From Cercophora sp. LCS_1 (lineage: Eukaryota; Ascomycota; Sordariomycetes; Sordariales; Lasiosphaeriaceae): a DNA stretch of 64,000 nt. How positions within the stretch are numbered: the stretch's first letter is position 1; every line of letters begins with the position of its first letter. The notes under the pieces were generated by a model, which was given only the letters and a program-made list of their open reading frames with translations, did no database searches and had not been told where the DNA came from. The stretch spans positions 620,001-684,000 of the forward strand of contig JAPZLL010000003.1 in the NCBI GenBank assembly GCA_036250225.1, in the 5' to 3' direction. This document shows, piece after piece, positions 32,220-43,991 of this stretch. The position numbers and the translations under genes are program-made.

Positions 32220-34306
32220 CTTGGTTCACCAGCTACGTGCAGCTCACGGCGGCCAATCCCTGCCAGCGATATATGCAGGTGTGTACTGCGTTGGAGAGCC
32301 GTCTGGAAAGAAGCGACGAAAGTGTATAGGGTCGAGCTCAGATTCCGAACCCCGGCCTAGTGGCCCGGCATATATGTCCCGACACTTGATCCCCCCAACA
32401 CCACCAACACCACAACCACCACCACCACTACGAGTCCTGAGGGGCACCAGCTCCCTGCGCAGGACAAGACCTGTGATTCCTACTGCAGGAAGGGCCCAAA
32501 CACGATGCAAGGGCCAGTGGTAAACACGGCGAGGGAGCCGATCACTGGAATGTCCCCAAAATGCCACCGCTCGAGAGCAAGAGACGACTGTGCACACACA
32601 TGCCCTCCCCTAGCCTGCTTTGGCGATGAGTGGTTGGCTGCCGCACTCCCAGCTGGACGGCACCCATCCTCTGGTCGGAATGTCGCAGCCCAGGCAAAGG
32701 CACGGCGATCTCTGCTACACTGCCCCAGCAGGCGATGACGCACTGCGAGCGCCCGCAACATCAGGAAATCAGGAAATCAGGAAAAAGGAAAAAGGAAAAA
32801 AAAAAGCAAATGTGCAAATATCAGAGGGGACGAATAGCCAAGCGTAGTGCGGACCAACGCACCACGGGCGTCCAAAGTCCCAGGCGGAAAGAAAGAAAAC
32901 GGCAGGGACGCCAGGGAGAGAGGCATGACTGAAGCATCATTCGCCAGTCACTGGGTGCAAGAGCAAGCTAATGCCGCCGACGGCCGAGACATGGACTGGT
33001 GGTGGCTCGCTGGCTCAGTCTGTCGTGTTGTTCGGATGGCGCAACCAAGAGACAGCTCGTCTCCGCATTCTGTCGATTGCCGCGGCCGATCTCCCGAAAG
33101 CCGGAAACTGTGATCGGGTGTCCTCCCCGGGACGTCTTGGAAGCCCATAGGCCACAGGGAAGTCGCTAACGTCGCCGCCTGCCTCTTTGCCATTGTTGGG
33201 CGTCGACGACGAAGGCATGTGCTGGTGCAAACTGCCTCCCTGGGCATTCACCTCCCTCAGCTCCCTGACGTTGCGGCCCGTGCTTGCGTCTCCCACTAGG
33301 TCGAGGGCCAAACAGCAAGCGCAGCAAAAGCTTTTACCGCGCAGATCCTCACCCAGTTATGATAGTCAACTTTCTTTTCCTCGATGCACGCACCGACCCT
33401 CGGATGCGTAGCGCGGGCGACCTCCCCAATGCCGACACCCTAGTCGTGATGCGGCTGACACACACCCGATCCGCCATGGTGCTCACTCATTGCTCTACTA
33501 GACATGAGACGGACTATCTAGAAGGGTGAGATCGGGTTCCTAGTCTTTCTATCAAACGTCGGGTCCACAACTCCACGTTTGCCATCTCGGGTGTGCGCTT
33601 GACGAGTCGAGCTTGCGAAACGTCAGCCGGGCGTCCAATGCAAATATCCGCACACCGCACGTCTTGGCCTCTGTTTGCTGCCCACCACGGTCCTAACAAA
33701 AAGCAACGAGACACCAGACAGTCCGCCTCGAAAACGCCACGGCTGCACGACCTACAGCACCCCAAACGCAAAGGCTACACGGAATCATCCGGCCCCGACT
33801 CACTCCCGAGTGGCCTCTCAGTGTGCTTGGAAGCCCCTTCCCCGTTGATTCCAAGCCAAGAGCGCCAACCCGTTGAGATTTGCTGTCCGTGTGCCCAAGC
33901 CATTTTCTCGATTCCCATCCTTGAGTGGGCAACGCAGACGCAAAAATACCCGCCTACTTTACAATGACGCTGGGGGTTCAGAATAAGCAAACACGGGCGC
34001 AGAAACGAGGGGTTCTCAGGACTCCCAGACGGTCGTCCCAAACCCCGATCTAACCTACTTTGATCTCATCGAGGCATCGGCCGTTTGACACCAAGTGAGT
34101 GACGGGAAAACGGCATCAATCCCACCAATGCCACTTCAAATGGCTCTACCGATACACTCCATTCCCAACAGGCGTAGGCATGATGCTTCAAATGCTTGGA
34201 ATTCCTGTGTTGCGGTCGGGGCTGCCGTTTTTTATTGGTCGGCTATGCCGAAATTGATTGGCTGCTAATCTACATGGAGCCCAGAGCACCGTTTGACATG
34301 TTGGGG
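32220..34306. other. Intergenic region, about 2 kb
   Basis: No supportable gene. A purine-rich tract of AGGAAATC units then (GGAAAAA)n occupies 32755-32806. The segment from about 34200 rightwards turns AT-rich, leading into the next gene. Confidence 0.4.
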
Positions 34307-35319
34307 TCATGACTCAGCCCAGACATGAGCTGCAAACAGCTGCAGGTCCTGAATGCTAAATACAAAATCTCCCTCTTGCGGACCCGGATTGCGAAGAAAA
34401 AGAAGTCGAAATCCCAGTACTAATGCCCCCCTAGTAACATTATACGATACTGGATCTGTTGTCTCGTCGCGGGTGATGGTGATTGACTGCCGTTTCACTG
34501 GGTTAAGAACACCATTCTGCTGCAATATAGCAGCAGCCCGCCTCCGCGTAATCGCTCCCTGTGGACTCGAGATTTCCTCCTCCCATTTCTCTAGCAAAAT
34601 GTGGTGTTGCTGATCGTCAAATTTCACCAGAATGACAATCTTGACCTCGTGGTTCGATGCCCGAAACCACCACTGCATATCCCTGTGAAGCTCAGGTAAT
34701 GTTTCGGAATGTCCAGACTTGATGACTAGCGTTGGCCAATTGCCTTTTCCTATACGTTCCGGCCGTGGGCCACCTGCCGAATCGCCTTCTCCGCCATCTC
34801 CTCCAGGATGGCCTTGTTGCCGAAATGTTTCACTCCCAATATCTTTCCAATTGTTCTGTGTACCATTCCGGACGAGCTGGCAAAAATACTGCCTGTAAAG
34901 TCCCAGGTGAAGGGCCTCGTGTATAGCGGTTGGGATTGTAATGATCAAGATCTGGGAATTGCTATTATAACGACGAAACCGGAACTTGCGGCGTTGCTTC
35001 CCTCGCACACGCTCGATTTCGGTGAATTGATCAGGAGAGACGTCTACATAATTAGTATATTATAGAAACAAGAGGGTAATATTATACTTGTGACGGTAAG
35101 GAAATCCCCAGTAGTGGAATTAATGGCACTGAAGAGATCTTGCGTATTGGTAAATCGCACGGTCGGGGGATCGCTATCTTTCGGGGGATCGCTATCCTTT
35201 GTCGACGTAGCTGAAGTAAGTATGGTAGACGCCGACGGAACTGCCGATGAAGCCGATACTGACGTAGATGCAGCCGATGGAGATACTGCCGGCGGCGGCC
35301 TCGATGCAATTGATGCCAT
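34307..35319 (-). CDS. Fungal-specific hypothetical protein, PD-(D/E)XK nuclease-like region
   Basis: Two exons, 35088-35319 and 34307-35043 (donor GTATAA, acceptor TGTAG), giving 322 residues. After a Ser/Thr-rich lead come FTEIERVRGKQRRKFRF and IPTAIHEALHLGLYR, then the core WPTLVIKSGHSETLPELHRD with MQWWFRASNHEVKIVILVKF, and a C-terminal block ending DFVFSIQDLQLFAAHVW. I recognise this order from a lineage-expanded, unnamed fungal family whose core (TLVIE-x-G-x-SE...WW...VKIVLLI) resembles a PD-(D/E)XK fold. Here the usual acidic residue after TLVI is Lys, so any catalysis may be lost. The gene is AT-richer than its neighbours. Function unknown. Confidence 0.75.
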
Positions 35320-35747
35320 GGCGAAGTGTTGCTGAAGCTGGGATTCATGAAGCGGGATGCGTGGGGAAGCTATTGGAGGGGCACATGGGTGCTCGAGCTT
35401 GTTGAAAATGGCGGGTCCACACTAGCCAAAAACGGCACCCAAAACCGCGACACACACAGCACGGCTTGGCACCTGACCTGAAGCTCCAGGTCCCGGACAC
35501 AGGGGATCGCTGCATCACTCACTCAAATTCAACGCCCTTTCAGCCAAAGTTGCCTCCACCCAATCCGGCTTCATGAGCGCTACAGACCAGCGTCTGTCTA
35601 TAACGGCCACATTCACCAGATAGGCACGCGACAACTGCGAACGAGACGCGTCCGGGTCGACAGCGCGCTCAAGACGTCGCATGGCCCGGGTTCGGGTCCT
35701 TGTGCCACTCATGGATGGGATGAGCTTGACGGGCCGCGAACTTGACA
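35320..35747. promoter_or_regulatory. Divergent promoter between a PD-(D/E)XK-like gene and Sea3/Mtc5
   Basis: 428 bp between two divergent starts; composition returns to the GC-rich background here. No specific site claimed. Confidence 0.4.
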
Positions 35748-38700
35748 ATGCCTTCCACCTTTGGTCGCCTCTTTGACGCTCCCAAGAAGGCAAAGGCGAT
35801 AAAATCGGCTTACGACAGTGAAACATTTGATGCCGATGGCACAATCCACGTTGATGGCCTCGTGGGCTCTGCGACCATCTCACCCTCGGGACGAGATGTT
35901 GCACTTGCATCGTGAGCACAGCTCCTTTCCTTCTGTCAGCATTTGAGTCGGTGCGGCTGCTAAGGATCCACTATCTAGCCCCGAAGGACTGGCCATCATA
36001 GACCTAGACTCGCCCTGGAGCCCGCCTCGCAGGCTCAGCAGTCATGGTCTCCCATGGCTCGTCGTTGATGTTCAGTGGTCTCCGTTTGCCGCACGGGATT
36101 ACTGGGTCGCATCCACAGCCAACCATCGTTGCTTGGTTTGGAACCTCAACCTACGTGACGACTCGCCGTCGGGCGCTATTGAGCACTCACTGCAAGCGCA
36201 TAGTAGGGCCATCACCGACATCAACTTCTCTGCCCACCACCCAGACTTCCTGGCAACCTGTGCCGTCGATGGCTATGTCAACTGCTGGGACCTTAGAAGG
36301 CCCAGGCAACCAGCCCTCACCTTCTGTGACTGGTTCGCTGGGGCAACCCAGGTCAAATACAACCGCCAGGATCCCAATATCTTGGCCTCTTCTCACGACC
36401 GATGGCTTCATATTTGGGACAACAGGAAGACTGCTGAACCCTTAAAGACTATCAGTGCTCACACGTCCAAGATTTATGGTCTGGACTGGAACCGCACCAG
36501 ATCTACTGGTCTCATTACTTGCTCGTTGGACAAGAGCATCAAGTTCTGGGATTATGTCAATTGCGACCAGGTCCCGGAGAGAGTCATCCGGACAGACTTT
36601 CCAGTATGGAGAGCCCGCCATGCTCCTTTCGGGTGGGGTCTTTTGGCTATGCCACAAAATGAGCCGGGCAATCTGTATCTCTACGATCGTCGGACCGCTC
36701 CTCACGTTCCCCTTGATGGCGCCGTGAATCCCGTTGCCGTGTTCGAAGGGCACGGCAACCACAAAGTAAAGGAATTCCTTTGGAGGAGCCGTGGGGGTGT
36801 TGACAACGATGGCACTGACAACCGCGATTTCCAACTCGTATCCTGGGGTGAGGACAACGAGTTGAAACTGCAAAAAGTTGACTCAAAGCTGCTTGAGTCC
36901 GTGGGCCACGTCAAGGGAGCACCTGTACGGAAAAACCTAACGATGACACGGAAGGGCGCAGCGTACAAGACGTTTCGAACCGTTGATGACACGGTGCATC
37001 GCGACCGTAGGAACGCAACTATGAGCGACCCGCGGCCGGGGAGCGGTGGCCAGTATCGCTCAAGCGCTCTGAGTCTGGGCCTTCACTCGCGCATGCGACG
37101 GGTTGGGCCGACTTGGCGAAGCACCTCGATGAAGGCGAAAACGGGTTCCGGCAAAAACGTGGACAAGAGCCAGCTTCAAATCGGGTGGATGAAGGGCATA
37201 ACCATGTCCAAGAGGAAGTCAACCCCGGATCTTCCGGTCAGATCTGATTCGAAGGACTCGGACATGTTCAGCCCCAGCTTTGATGACGGCTGGGGAGAGC
37301 CCGAAACAATCCAGGATGAGTTTCTACGCATCGGCGACCAGCTGCCTAATGTTCAGTGGGAAAACATCGATTGGGACTCCCGGACGCTGAACGCCTCGCT
37401 AAAGGGTCCATGGGGTGTCAACAAGGAAACGATATTCATCAAGGTCAAAGTGGACATCCCGAAAACTTACCCGAAAGCGAAAGCACCAAAGTTTGTTGTT
37501 GAGAAGACGTCGTTTATGCCTGAGGAGACGCACAAGAAAGTTGAGCACGAGCTCCAAGAACTCGCTGCCCGCTTTTTAAGGAGAAAACAGAACTGTCTCG
37601 AGTTCGCCTTCACATATCTACTGGGAGAGACCGATCTGGAGTCGAGCACGACATTTTTTAAGAACGTCCGGGACCTGGACGACGAAGAGGCTCTGGCCGA
37701 CGAAAGTTCTAGCGAGGATGACGACCATGATATACCCGCTGGAGGCTCTGCTTCCATGTCACAAGAGCTCACTGGCAGCACCGAGCTAGATCCAACGGCT
37801 ACGCTTGCGCCGACCCAACGTCTCGTCATGCCCCCACTTCCAAGGTTCTGCGGTGCCCGATTCTCCAACGATGGGAGACTTGTCTGCTTCTTCCCCACCA
37901 AGGATGAGAAGGAGAGGACAAAGGCTTTGTTTGCAGCCCCAGCTTCAGAAACTTACAGGGAGCGGCCTAGAGGAGAGCCGACGTTCGCTGGGTTTGGGCG
38001 CCTGGCCGCCAACTCGCCGCCGCCCAAACATCGCTATCACGACGAAGCTTCGGCTACAGAAGACCCCTCGGAGGACTCGGACGGCTCGGACTCAACATCG
38101 TCTAGCGATTCAGAGCCCACGACGGTTCACAGAATTTTGTGGCATCAAACTGGGCGAAACTTTCGAAAGACTTGGAGTGCCAACGAATCAGTGCGCTCTA
38201 GCGGAGGCGGCACGGGTGCCGGGACAGGGACGGGCACTGGAACGAGCCGGAAACGGCCCGGAAAACCCAAAAACACGATATCGATCCACGATCTACGGGG
38301 TGAGCTGCCCTCGAAGAAGCAGTTTGCTCAGGAGTATGCCATCTTCGGGGATGGTGCCGAAGTGTGCACGCATAATGCGTCCGTGGCTGAGAAGTACGGC
38401 TATCCCGACCTCGTCCATGTTTGGAAGTATGCAGCGCTTCTGCTCCAGAAGAACATCCCGTTGGAGTTGCACGAACAGAAGCGGCGGGGAGAGTCAGTGT
38501 TGGTGATTGCCCGGGATGCTGTTTCCCGGGCAAGAGAAGAAGATGGCGAGGGAAGCCAAGTAACAAGTCCGGAGGTCAGCTTGTGTGGTCGTGTTCGATG
38601 GGGATTCCACCCTCTAGCGCAGGAGCTCATCGACGATCTGTTCGCGTACTTTGAACGCGTTGCTGACGTGCAGATGCTGGCCATGCTAACTTGTATATTC

Positions 38701-40425
38701 GGAGAGTCAACTGCGGAGGATGGAGTCGCGTACGCGGAGTCACATCTTACGCAGGTCGAGACACCGCTTCCGATGAAGGCCCCCTCTTTCTCTTTGGAAT
38801 ATTTCCCAACCGACCCGGGGTTGTGGAATATTAATCTCAAAAGCCAAGCGAGTTCGGCAATAACAACACCAAGAACAGCCCACACGCCTGCTATGTATTC
38901 GGACTCTCTTGGGTCCGATGAAATCGTGGCGGCGCTGGTCGAACCCGGGTCAAACTCCTATTCTTGTGGGGAAACACCCCCCAAAGGCGCACGAGAAGTG
39001 CTCCGGGACATTGACCACACCCAAAGTCTGTCGACCTCTCCGAACAACAGGCCCCTCCACCGTTCTAATTCCACAGTGGCTGCTACGATTGCTGCCAGCC
39101 TTCCACGGACGCTTGCAGGAATCGTCTCAGGGTCGCCACCAGAGTTCCCGAGAAAACGCCCCAGCCCAGCAGAGACTCTGCTCAGCAACCTTGCCCCGAG
39201 CAGTATAACATGGGGCGCGTCAACGGTATTCGGAGTGGCTCCGGATACACCTGGAACAGCGCGGACATCGCTATCCGACGATGACTTTCGTCGGGATGAA
39301 TTGATGTCAATGGTCGCCGTCGCCGTGTCGTGCATACCCGAGAACCAAGGGCTGTTTGACGACGATGGGTGGATGTCAACCCCCCTCCTTGATCCAGGGC
39401 GCAGCCAGCTGTACGCCAGCTACCGCTACGCTTATGCCGAGATGCTACAGATGTGGGGCCAGCCACTCTCCCGCCTCGAGATTATGAAGTTCAATGTCCT
39501 CAAAGAAGACGTAGCAACAAGCTTCACCAATGGCACAGCAGACAGCAGCTACCAGGAGCCCTACCCCTCGGCCGACCTGACACATCCTTCAGGAACAGGA
39601 ACAGGCACTACATCACCAACGGCTACGTTTGGCGGCCGCAAGGAACAACTGCAGGCGCTACTCACCTCAGGTCGTGGCCTTGATGTCACGGGCATGTGCT
39701 ACATCCACGAGACGCAACTTGACCCGGTCGAGTACAGCCGAGCAACAAACGGCCAGATCGGTGGCGCTGTGGGCAGCTGCCATCGTTGCCAATCGCATTC
39801 CAAGACGCCCCAGACTCAGCTACGTTGCGTGTACTGCCTCGAACCTGTCGACGCACTCTACCCGCCATGTCTGAGCTGTGGATGTGCCTCGCACGAAACG
39901 TGTCTGGCTGAGTGGCACGCTATGGGCGAAACGGAGTGTCCTGCTGGTGATGAATGTAACTGTGTCGAGGAAGCGAGCAACGGTCAGGTGGAAAGCTGGC
40001 CAGCACTGCAGGCGGCCATGGCTGCAGCCATGATGCGCGCCGGGAGCACGGAAAAGGGAGGTGTGAGACGGAGGGCATCACCATTGCGGGCGGGCGCGCC
40101 GAAGCAGAGAAGACGATCGGTACCGGCCGATTTGGCCAAGTATGAGGAAGACATGGCGCTTGGAAAAGGAACCAAGGCGGTGCTCAGGAGAGCGGGCACG
40201 GCCAAGGGTGGGGACGGTCTTGGGCACGGCGACGGCCTAGACGTGGCAGACGAATGGGAGGGTGGCTGGGCAGGGAAGCCGCCAGTCAAGGGCGACAAAC
40301 CCATTTCGGCGGCGAGACTGAGCCTGGGCAACAGGTTAAAGAAGTCCCTAGGCGAGACAGGAAGGCCCGGGGCATTGAGAAGGAAGTCTGGGGGCGTGGC
40401 TGTTTGGAAAAGTGGCGGGCTGTAG
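35748..40425 (+). CDS. SEA complex subunit Sea3/Mtc5 (WDR59 homologue)
   Basis: Part of the vacuolar SEACAT/GATOR2 assembly that controls TORC1 signalling and autophagy. Two exons, 35748-35911 and 35979-40425, giving 1536 residues. An N-terminal WD40 propeller covers about 1-330 (HSLQAHSRAITDINFSAHHP, VDGYVNCWDLRRP, ISAHTSKIYGLDWN, SLDKSIKFWD). An RWD domain follows (about 480-605, LPNVQWENIDW...VDIPKTYPKAKAPKF). The C-terminus has the atypical RING of this family (about 1350-1430, CVYCLEPVDALYPPCLSCGC then HETC and ECPAGDECNC). Low-complexity acidic and Ser/Gly-rich linkers separate the domains. Exon 1 was found by joining MPSTFGRLFD...ALAS to SPEGLAIIDLD across a 67-nt intron. Confidence 0.9.
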
Positions 40426-41954
40426 GATACCACCCCTGTGTACAATAGCAGTTCTGTAGTTGTAATGTCTGATACCGGGTCTGAACTCTATGTCTGCATC
40501 GAATCACATGCCAGGACACGCTCTAACCCAATCCCGTGGTGCAACGAACCGTAAGTAGTTGATGGAGGGTACACTACCCACCACCTCACTCCTTATCAGA
40601 AGGCACGTATAGATAACCATGACGGATATCTATCCAAACCCAGGAATCGAATCTTCCACGCCGCTTTCTAGAACCGGGTCTAGAATAAAAAGAACGCAAC
40701 GGACCGCATGAACGTTCATTCCTCCACCCATCCTTCCCATCCATCCATCCGTGCCCGTGCCGTTCCATCGCTCGGATCGAAATCCGGGTCAGAAAGCCAC
40801 GCGACCACAAGCCACGCGAACCGGGGTTTTCTTCCCAAACAGAGGCACCACGCCCGTGTCATGGTGCAATTCCTGTCCCTTTTTCTTCCCCGTGCGTGGG
40901 ATTCCGACTTTTCCCTTCTCGGGCATTCGCTCGGTGAGCGATAACAGCTCGCAGCCCGCAGCCCGTCCGTTCCCGTCGCTCTCGATTTCTCCCGTGTTGT
41001 AGCTCGATGATGCAAGCGAAGAGTGCCAGTGCGGGGAGTTCCTCGGATGGGTAAGCTTTGGTGTTCCCACCCAAATACTTCGATAACAGACGTTTCCCCC
41101 CTTCCAATGCCACTCAGACACGGGGCGCATCCTCTTCTACTCCAGGCTCACCTACAAAATTTATTGCATCCCCTCACGGGCAACAAGGCCACACACAAGA
41201 TACAGCACACCCCTGCCGCCACAAAATCCTTCCACCGTCCATCCGTCCGTCCATCCATCCGCCCCCCCCCCATTCTGCATTCGCCCTAGCCAGCTGACAC
41301 TCCCCATTTCCCAAATTTCCCCTCAAGGTTTCGCCTCCCCCGCAGCGGGGGATACAATGGAACCCTTGCCCGTGGGGGCCCAAACACGCCTCGATTCCAG
41401 GTCGGTTGTCGTGCTGGTGAACTAAACCTCTGATAGGTAGCTGCTAAAGCTGCAAGGTTCGGCCTATTCCACATCAGAGAGACAAACGCTGAATGGTGCA
41501 ATTTCCGTTTGCTAAAATATTTGTGTGTCTGTTCTTCGAGTGTCTGCTGATATTCATCGGCCTGAACCTACCCGACCACTCAACAGTAGCATAGGGATCT
41601 GGTAAATTGGATTGGTCTCAACACTCGGAATGTCTGGTTTGCTGGTCAACAGAAAGTCGCCAATGCTGACGCGCGAGACAGAGAGGAAAAGTCGAGCCAT
41701 TGAGAAATGTCGAGAACCAGCGTTTTAACATTAAACAAAAGTCTTGTTGCCGTCGTCAAAGTTGCCCGTCGCTATGTATACTTGAAAAAAGAAAGAAAAG
41801 AAACATCGAAACCGGGAAATGAAATGCCCCTTTGCTCTCAGAAAATGCCCCAACGCTATGCAGTTGATTGATGAAGCCTAGTAACCTCTCCAATAGCACA
41901 ACCTTGCCATTCCTTCGTACACGCGTGTCATGATGACCGTTTTAATCCGTCCAT
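40426..41954. other. Convergent intergenic region with CCAT/CCGT tetranucleotide tracts
   Basis: 1.5 kb between convergent genes. Two separate tracts of CCAT/CCGT units occur (40727-40752 and 41235-41260), the second followed by a C run. No gene recognised. Confidence 0.5.
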
Positions 41955-43991
41955 TTAGAATCCTTCGCCTTTTCGGGCCTTCTCTCGCTCCAAAAGCACT
42001 GTCAGCTGGCTCTTGGACCGGGCAAAAGGGATCGGTGGTGTTGGGTTTGGGGCTGTCGGTACGAACTGCATATCAAGCAGCGCCGATGCCGACGGTCGTG
42101 ACGGTAGCATGATACTGTCAGGGATGTCTCGCGCCGCTGGAATCGTCGATGTCGCTGGCGTAACGTTCTCCGAATCAAAGAGGCCCTGAGCCGTCGCATT
42201 CGTCGTCCCAACCACTGTTGTGGCCAGTAATGCCTGGGGAATTCGCGCAACAGCTGGCCCGACCAAGGCCTGGCCCTCCATATTTGACCGTGTGCGCATC
42301 ATCGTCGGTGTTCTGACACCCGCACCCCCGGATGTATCGGCGACGAATCCGGCGACTGGCGGTGGTGCTGGACGACGTCGTTCCTCTTTTCGGCTCAGAG
42401 CTGGCTCGCGCGCCGCCACCGTATCTCGTATGTCCCAGGTCGACCGCCTCTGAGGTTGTGTCCCAACTGCTTGCTGCACCACCACCGGCCGATCTTGCTG
42501 CTCGGCGTGTGGCGTCGGTACACTGCCAGCGATCACCTGCTTGACCGGAGGAGGTTTCATGGGCCGTTTCCCGAGCGCCTTCATCGTGAGTCCCGATGAT
42601 TGACTCGTCTGGGAGGACGAGGAAGCGCCACCACTCTCTTGAGAGCTACTCCGCCTAGGTTTCAGGGCCTTTGCCGCAGCCTTTTGCCTTGCAGCTGCTG
42701 ACAACGCCGAGAGTGCTTCGCGGTCTGAGCCTGCAGACGATTGTGAGCTTGCCCTGCGCGGAATAACAGGTCGGCGCCTGGAACCGGACGCGGCCGTTGA
42801 AGCCACCACTTTCCTCGTCGGTGTCGTGACTTTTTCCGTCTTTGTTGTCGAGGTGGCGGGCTTCTCTCTTTTAACCTGTGGGGGTAGCGGCGGCGGCGGC
42901 ATTTCCGTCACCGGGGGCAGCGTGGCAGCAGGTTTAGGGGCTACTGGCGAAGGAGCTGCCTTGGTAGCAACTGTCTTGGTAGGTGTTACTACTGCCCCCG
43001 AAGTAGCTGGTGCTGGTTGTATAGCCTGAACAACGGCATCCTTTGGAGCCTTGAGGGGTGGCGGTGGCGGTGGCATCTCTGCCTTTTTCTTGCCGTCAGA
43101 CGTTTTCTCCGTGTCCTGGATTTCCTCGTCGACAAACCGAGCTGTGGGCCGTGGCCCTGACGCCGACGGGCCCCTCGATTTCTTGAGGATAGGGTGGGGA
43201 GGAGGCGGTCGTGATGAGGACGGCGTCGGCACCTTTGTGCTGGCTGTTGAAGTATTCGACCCTTGATGCTGGCTCGGATTCGAGGGTCCCGAGTCAGATC
43301 TATCAAGCCCCTGGCGCTGCGCCCTAGGCACCTTGAAGTACATCATTAGCATGCTACATTACCCATGATGCGGCATAGTCCTTACAGATGGCCCCTCGTA
43401 GCGATTGGCGGGACTCCTTAGCGGGACGAAGGTTGGGCCGTTGGAAAACTCCTCAAACAGCTTGGCTAGTTGCGGACCGCTCAGGTACCTCCTATCACTT
43501 CCCCAGACATGCCACCAGAAATTCTCCAGACGATACGCCGTGGGATCAACCAGCCTTCGAAAGGTCGTTGTGTAGACTGAGCAGGGATATCAGCGTCCGC
43601 CCCGCGAATATCAACACGCCCATACCCGCGATACATACCATTCCAGTACTGCCATATCTTCTCCGGGGGAACTACATCGTAACTGGCAATCTCGGCATAG
43701 ATCTCACGCGTATTTTCGAGGATTCCCTTGGGGAGGATCATGGCCCCAACAATGGAAGTGTTGAGCAAGCGCACACGAATAAGCTCGTAGGCTGCTCTAA
43801 AAGGGCGTGCACTCAGTAAAGTCTGCGGACCATCTCTCGGGCCGGCGGTGTTCAGCCCAGTCTTGGACAGGAATGTCTGTCGACTCTATCGGAAAGGGGG
43901 AGCCATCAATGTCAACCGCATCCAAGACAGAACCAGTGGCAACCCTTGCGGGCGAAACGAGCGTGAGGTTGCTGTGATGCTCTTCGGGTAT
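41955..43991 (-). CDS. Hypothetical Pro/Ser-rich protein with a conserved N-terminal region; 5' exons unresolved
   Basis: The 3' exons are clear: 41955-43331, 43386-43576, and an exon ending at 43639 that contains AAYELIRVRLLNTSIVGAMI. They give a folded-looking N-terminal part (LENTREIYAEIASYDVVPPE, DPTAYRLENFWWHVWG, SGPQLAKLFEEFSNGPTFVP), then a long disordered region with polyproline and Arg/Ser segments, ending RSKSQLTVLLEREKARKGEGF. The RLENFWWHVW motif recalls the AreA GATA-like domain family (PF08550, DUF1752), but this is only a resemblance. The upstream exon or exons probably lie in 43795-43991, where a protein-like frame (DWAEHRRPERWSADF) follows a TTGACTTAG acceptor; its exact join and the start codon are not resolved. 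Confidence 0.65.

Noticed and set aside
40620..40690. Possible minus-strand tRNA around a GAATCGAATC stretch
   Set aside because: No T-stem pairing, acceptor stem or anticodon arm can be formed around it.
43795..43890. Possible one-base frameshift between DWAEHRRPERWSADF and PFRAAYELIRV in the Pro/Ser-rich gene
   Set aside because: A phase-compatible GT-AG intron using the CAG acceptor before ACTTTACTG could also join the two frames, so a frameshift is not needed.
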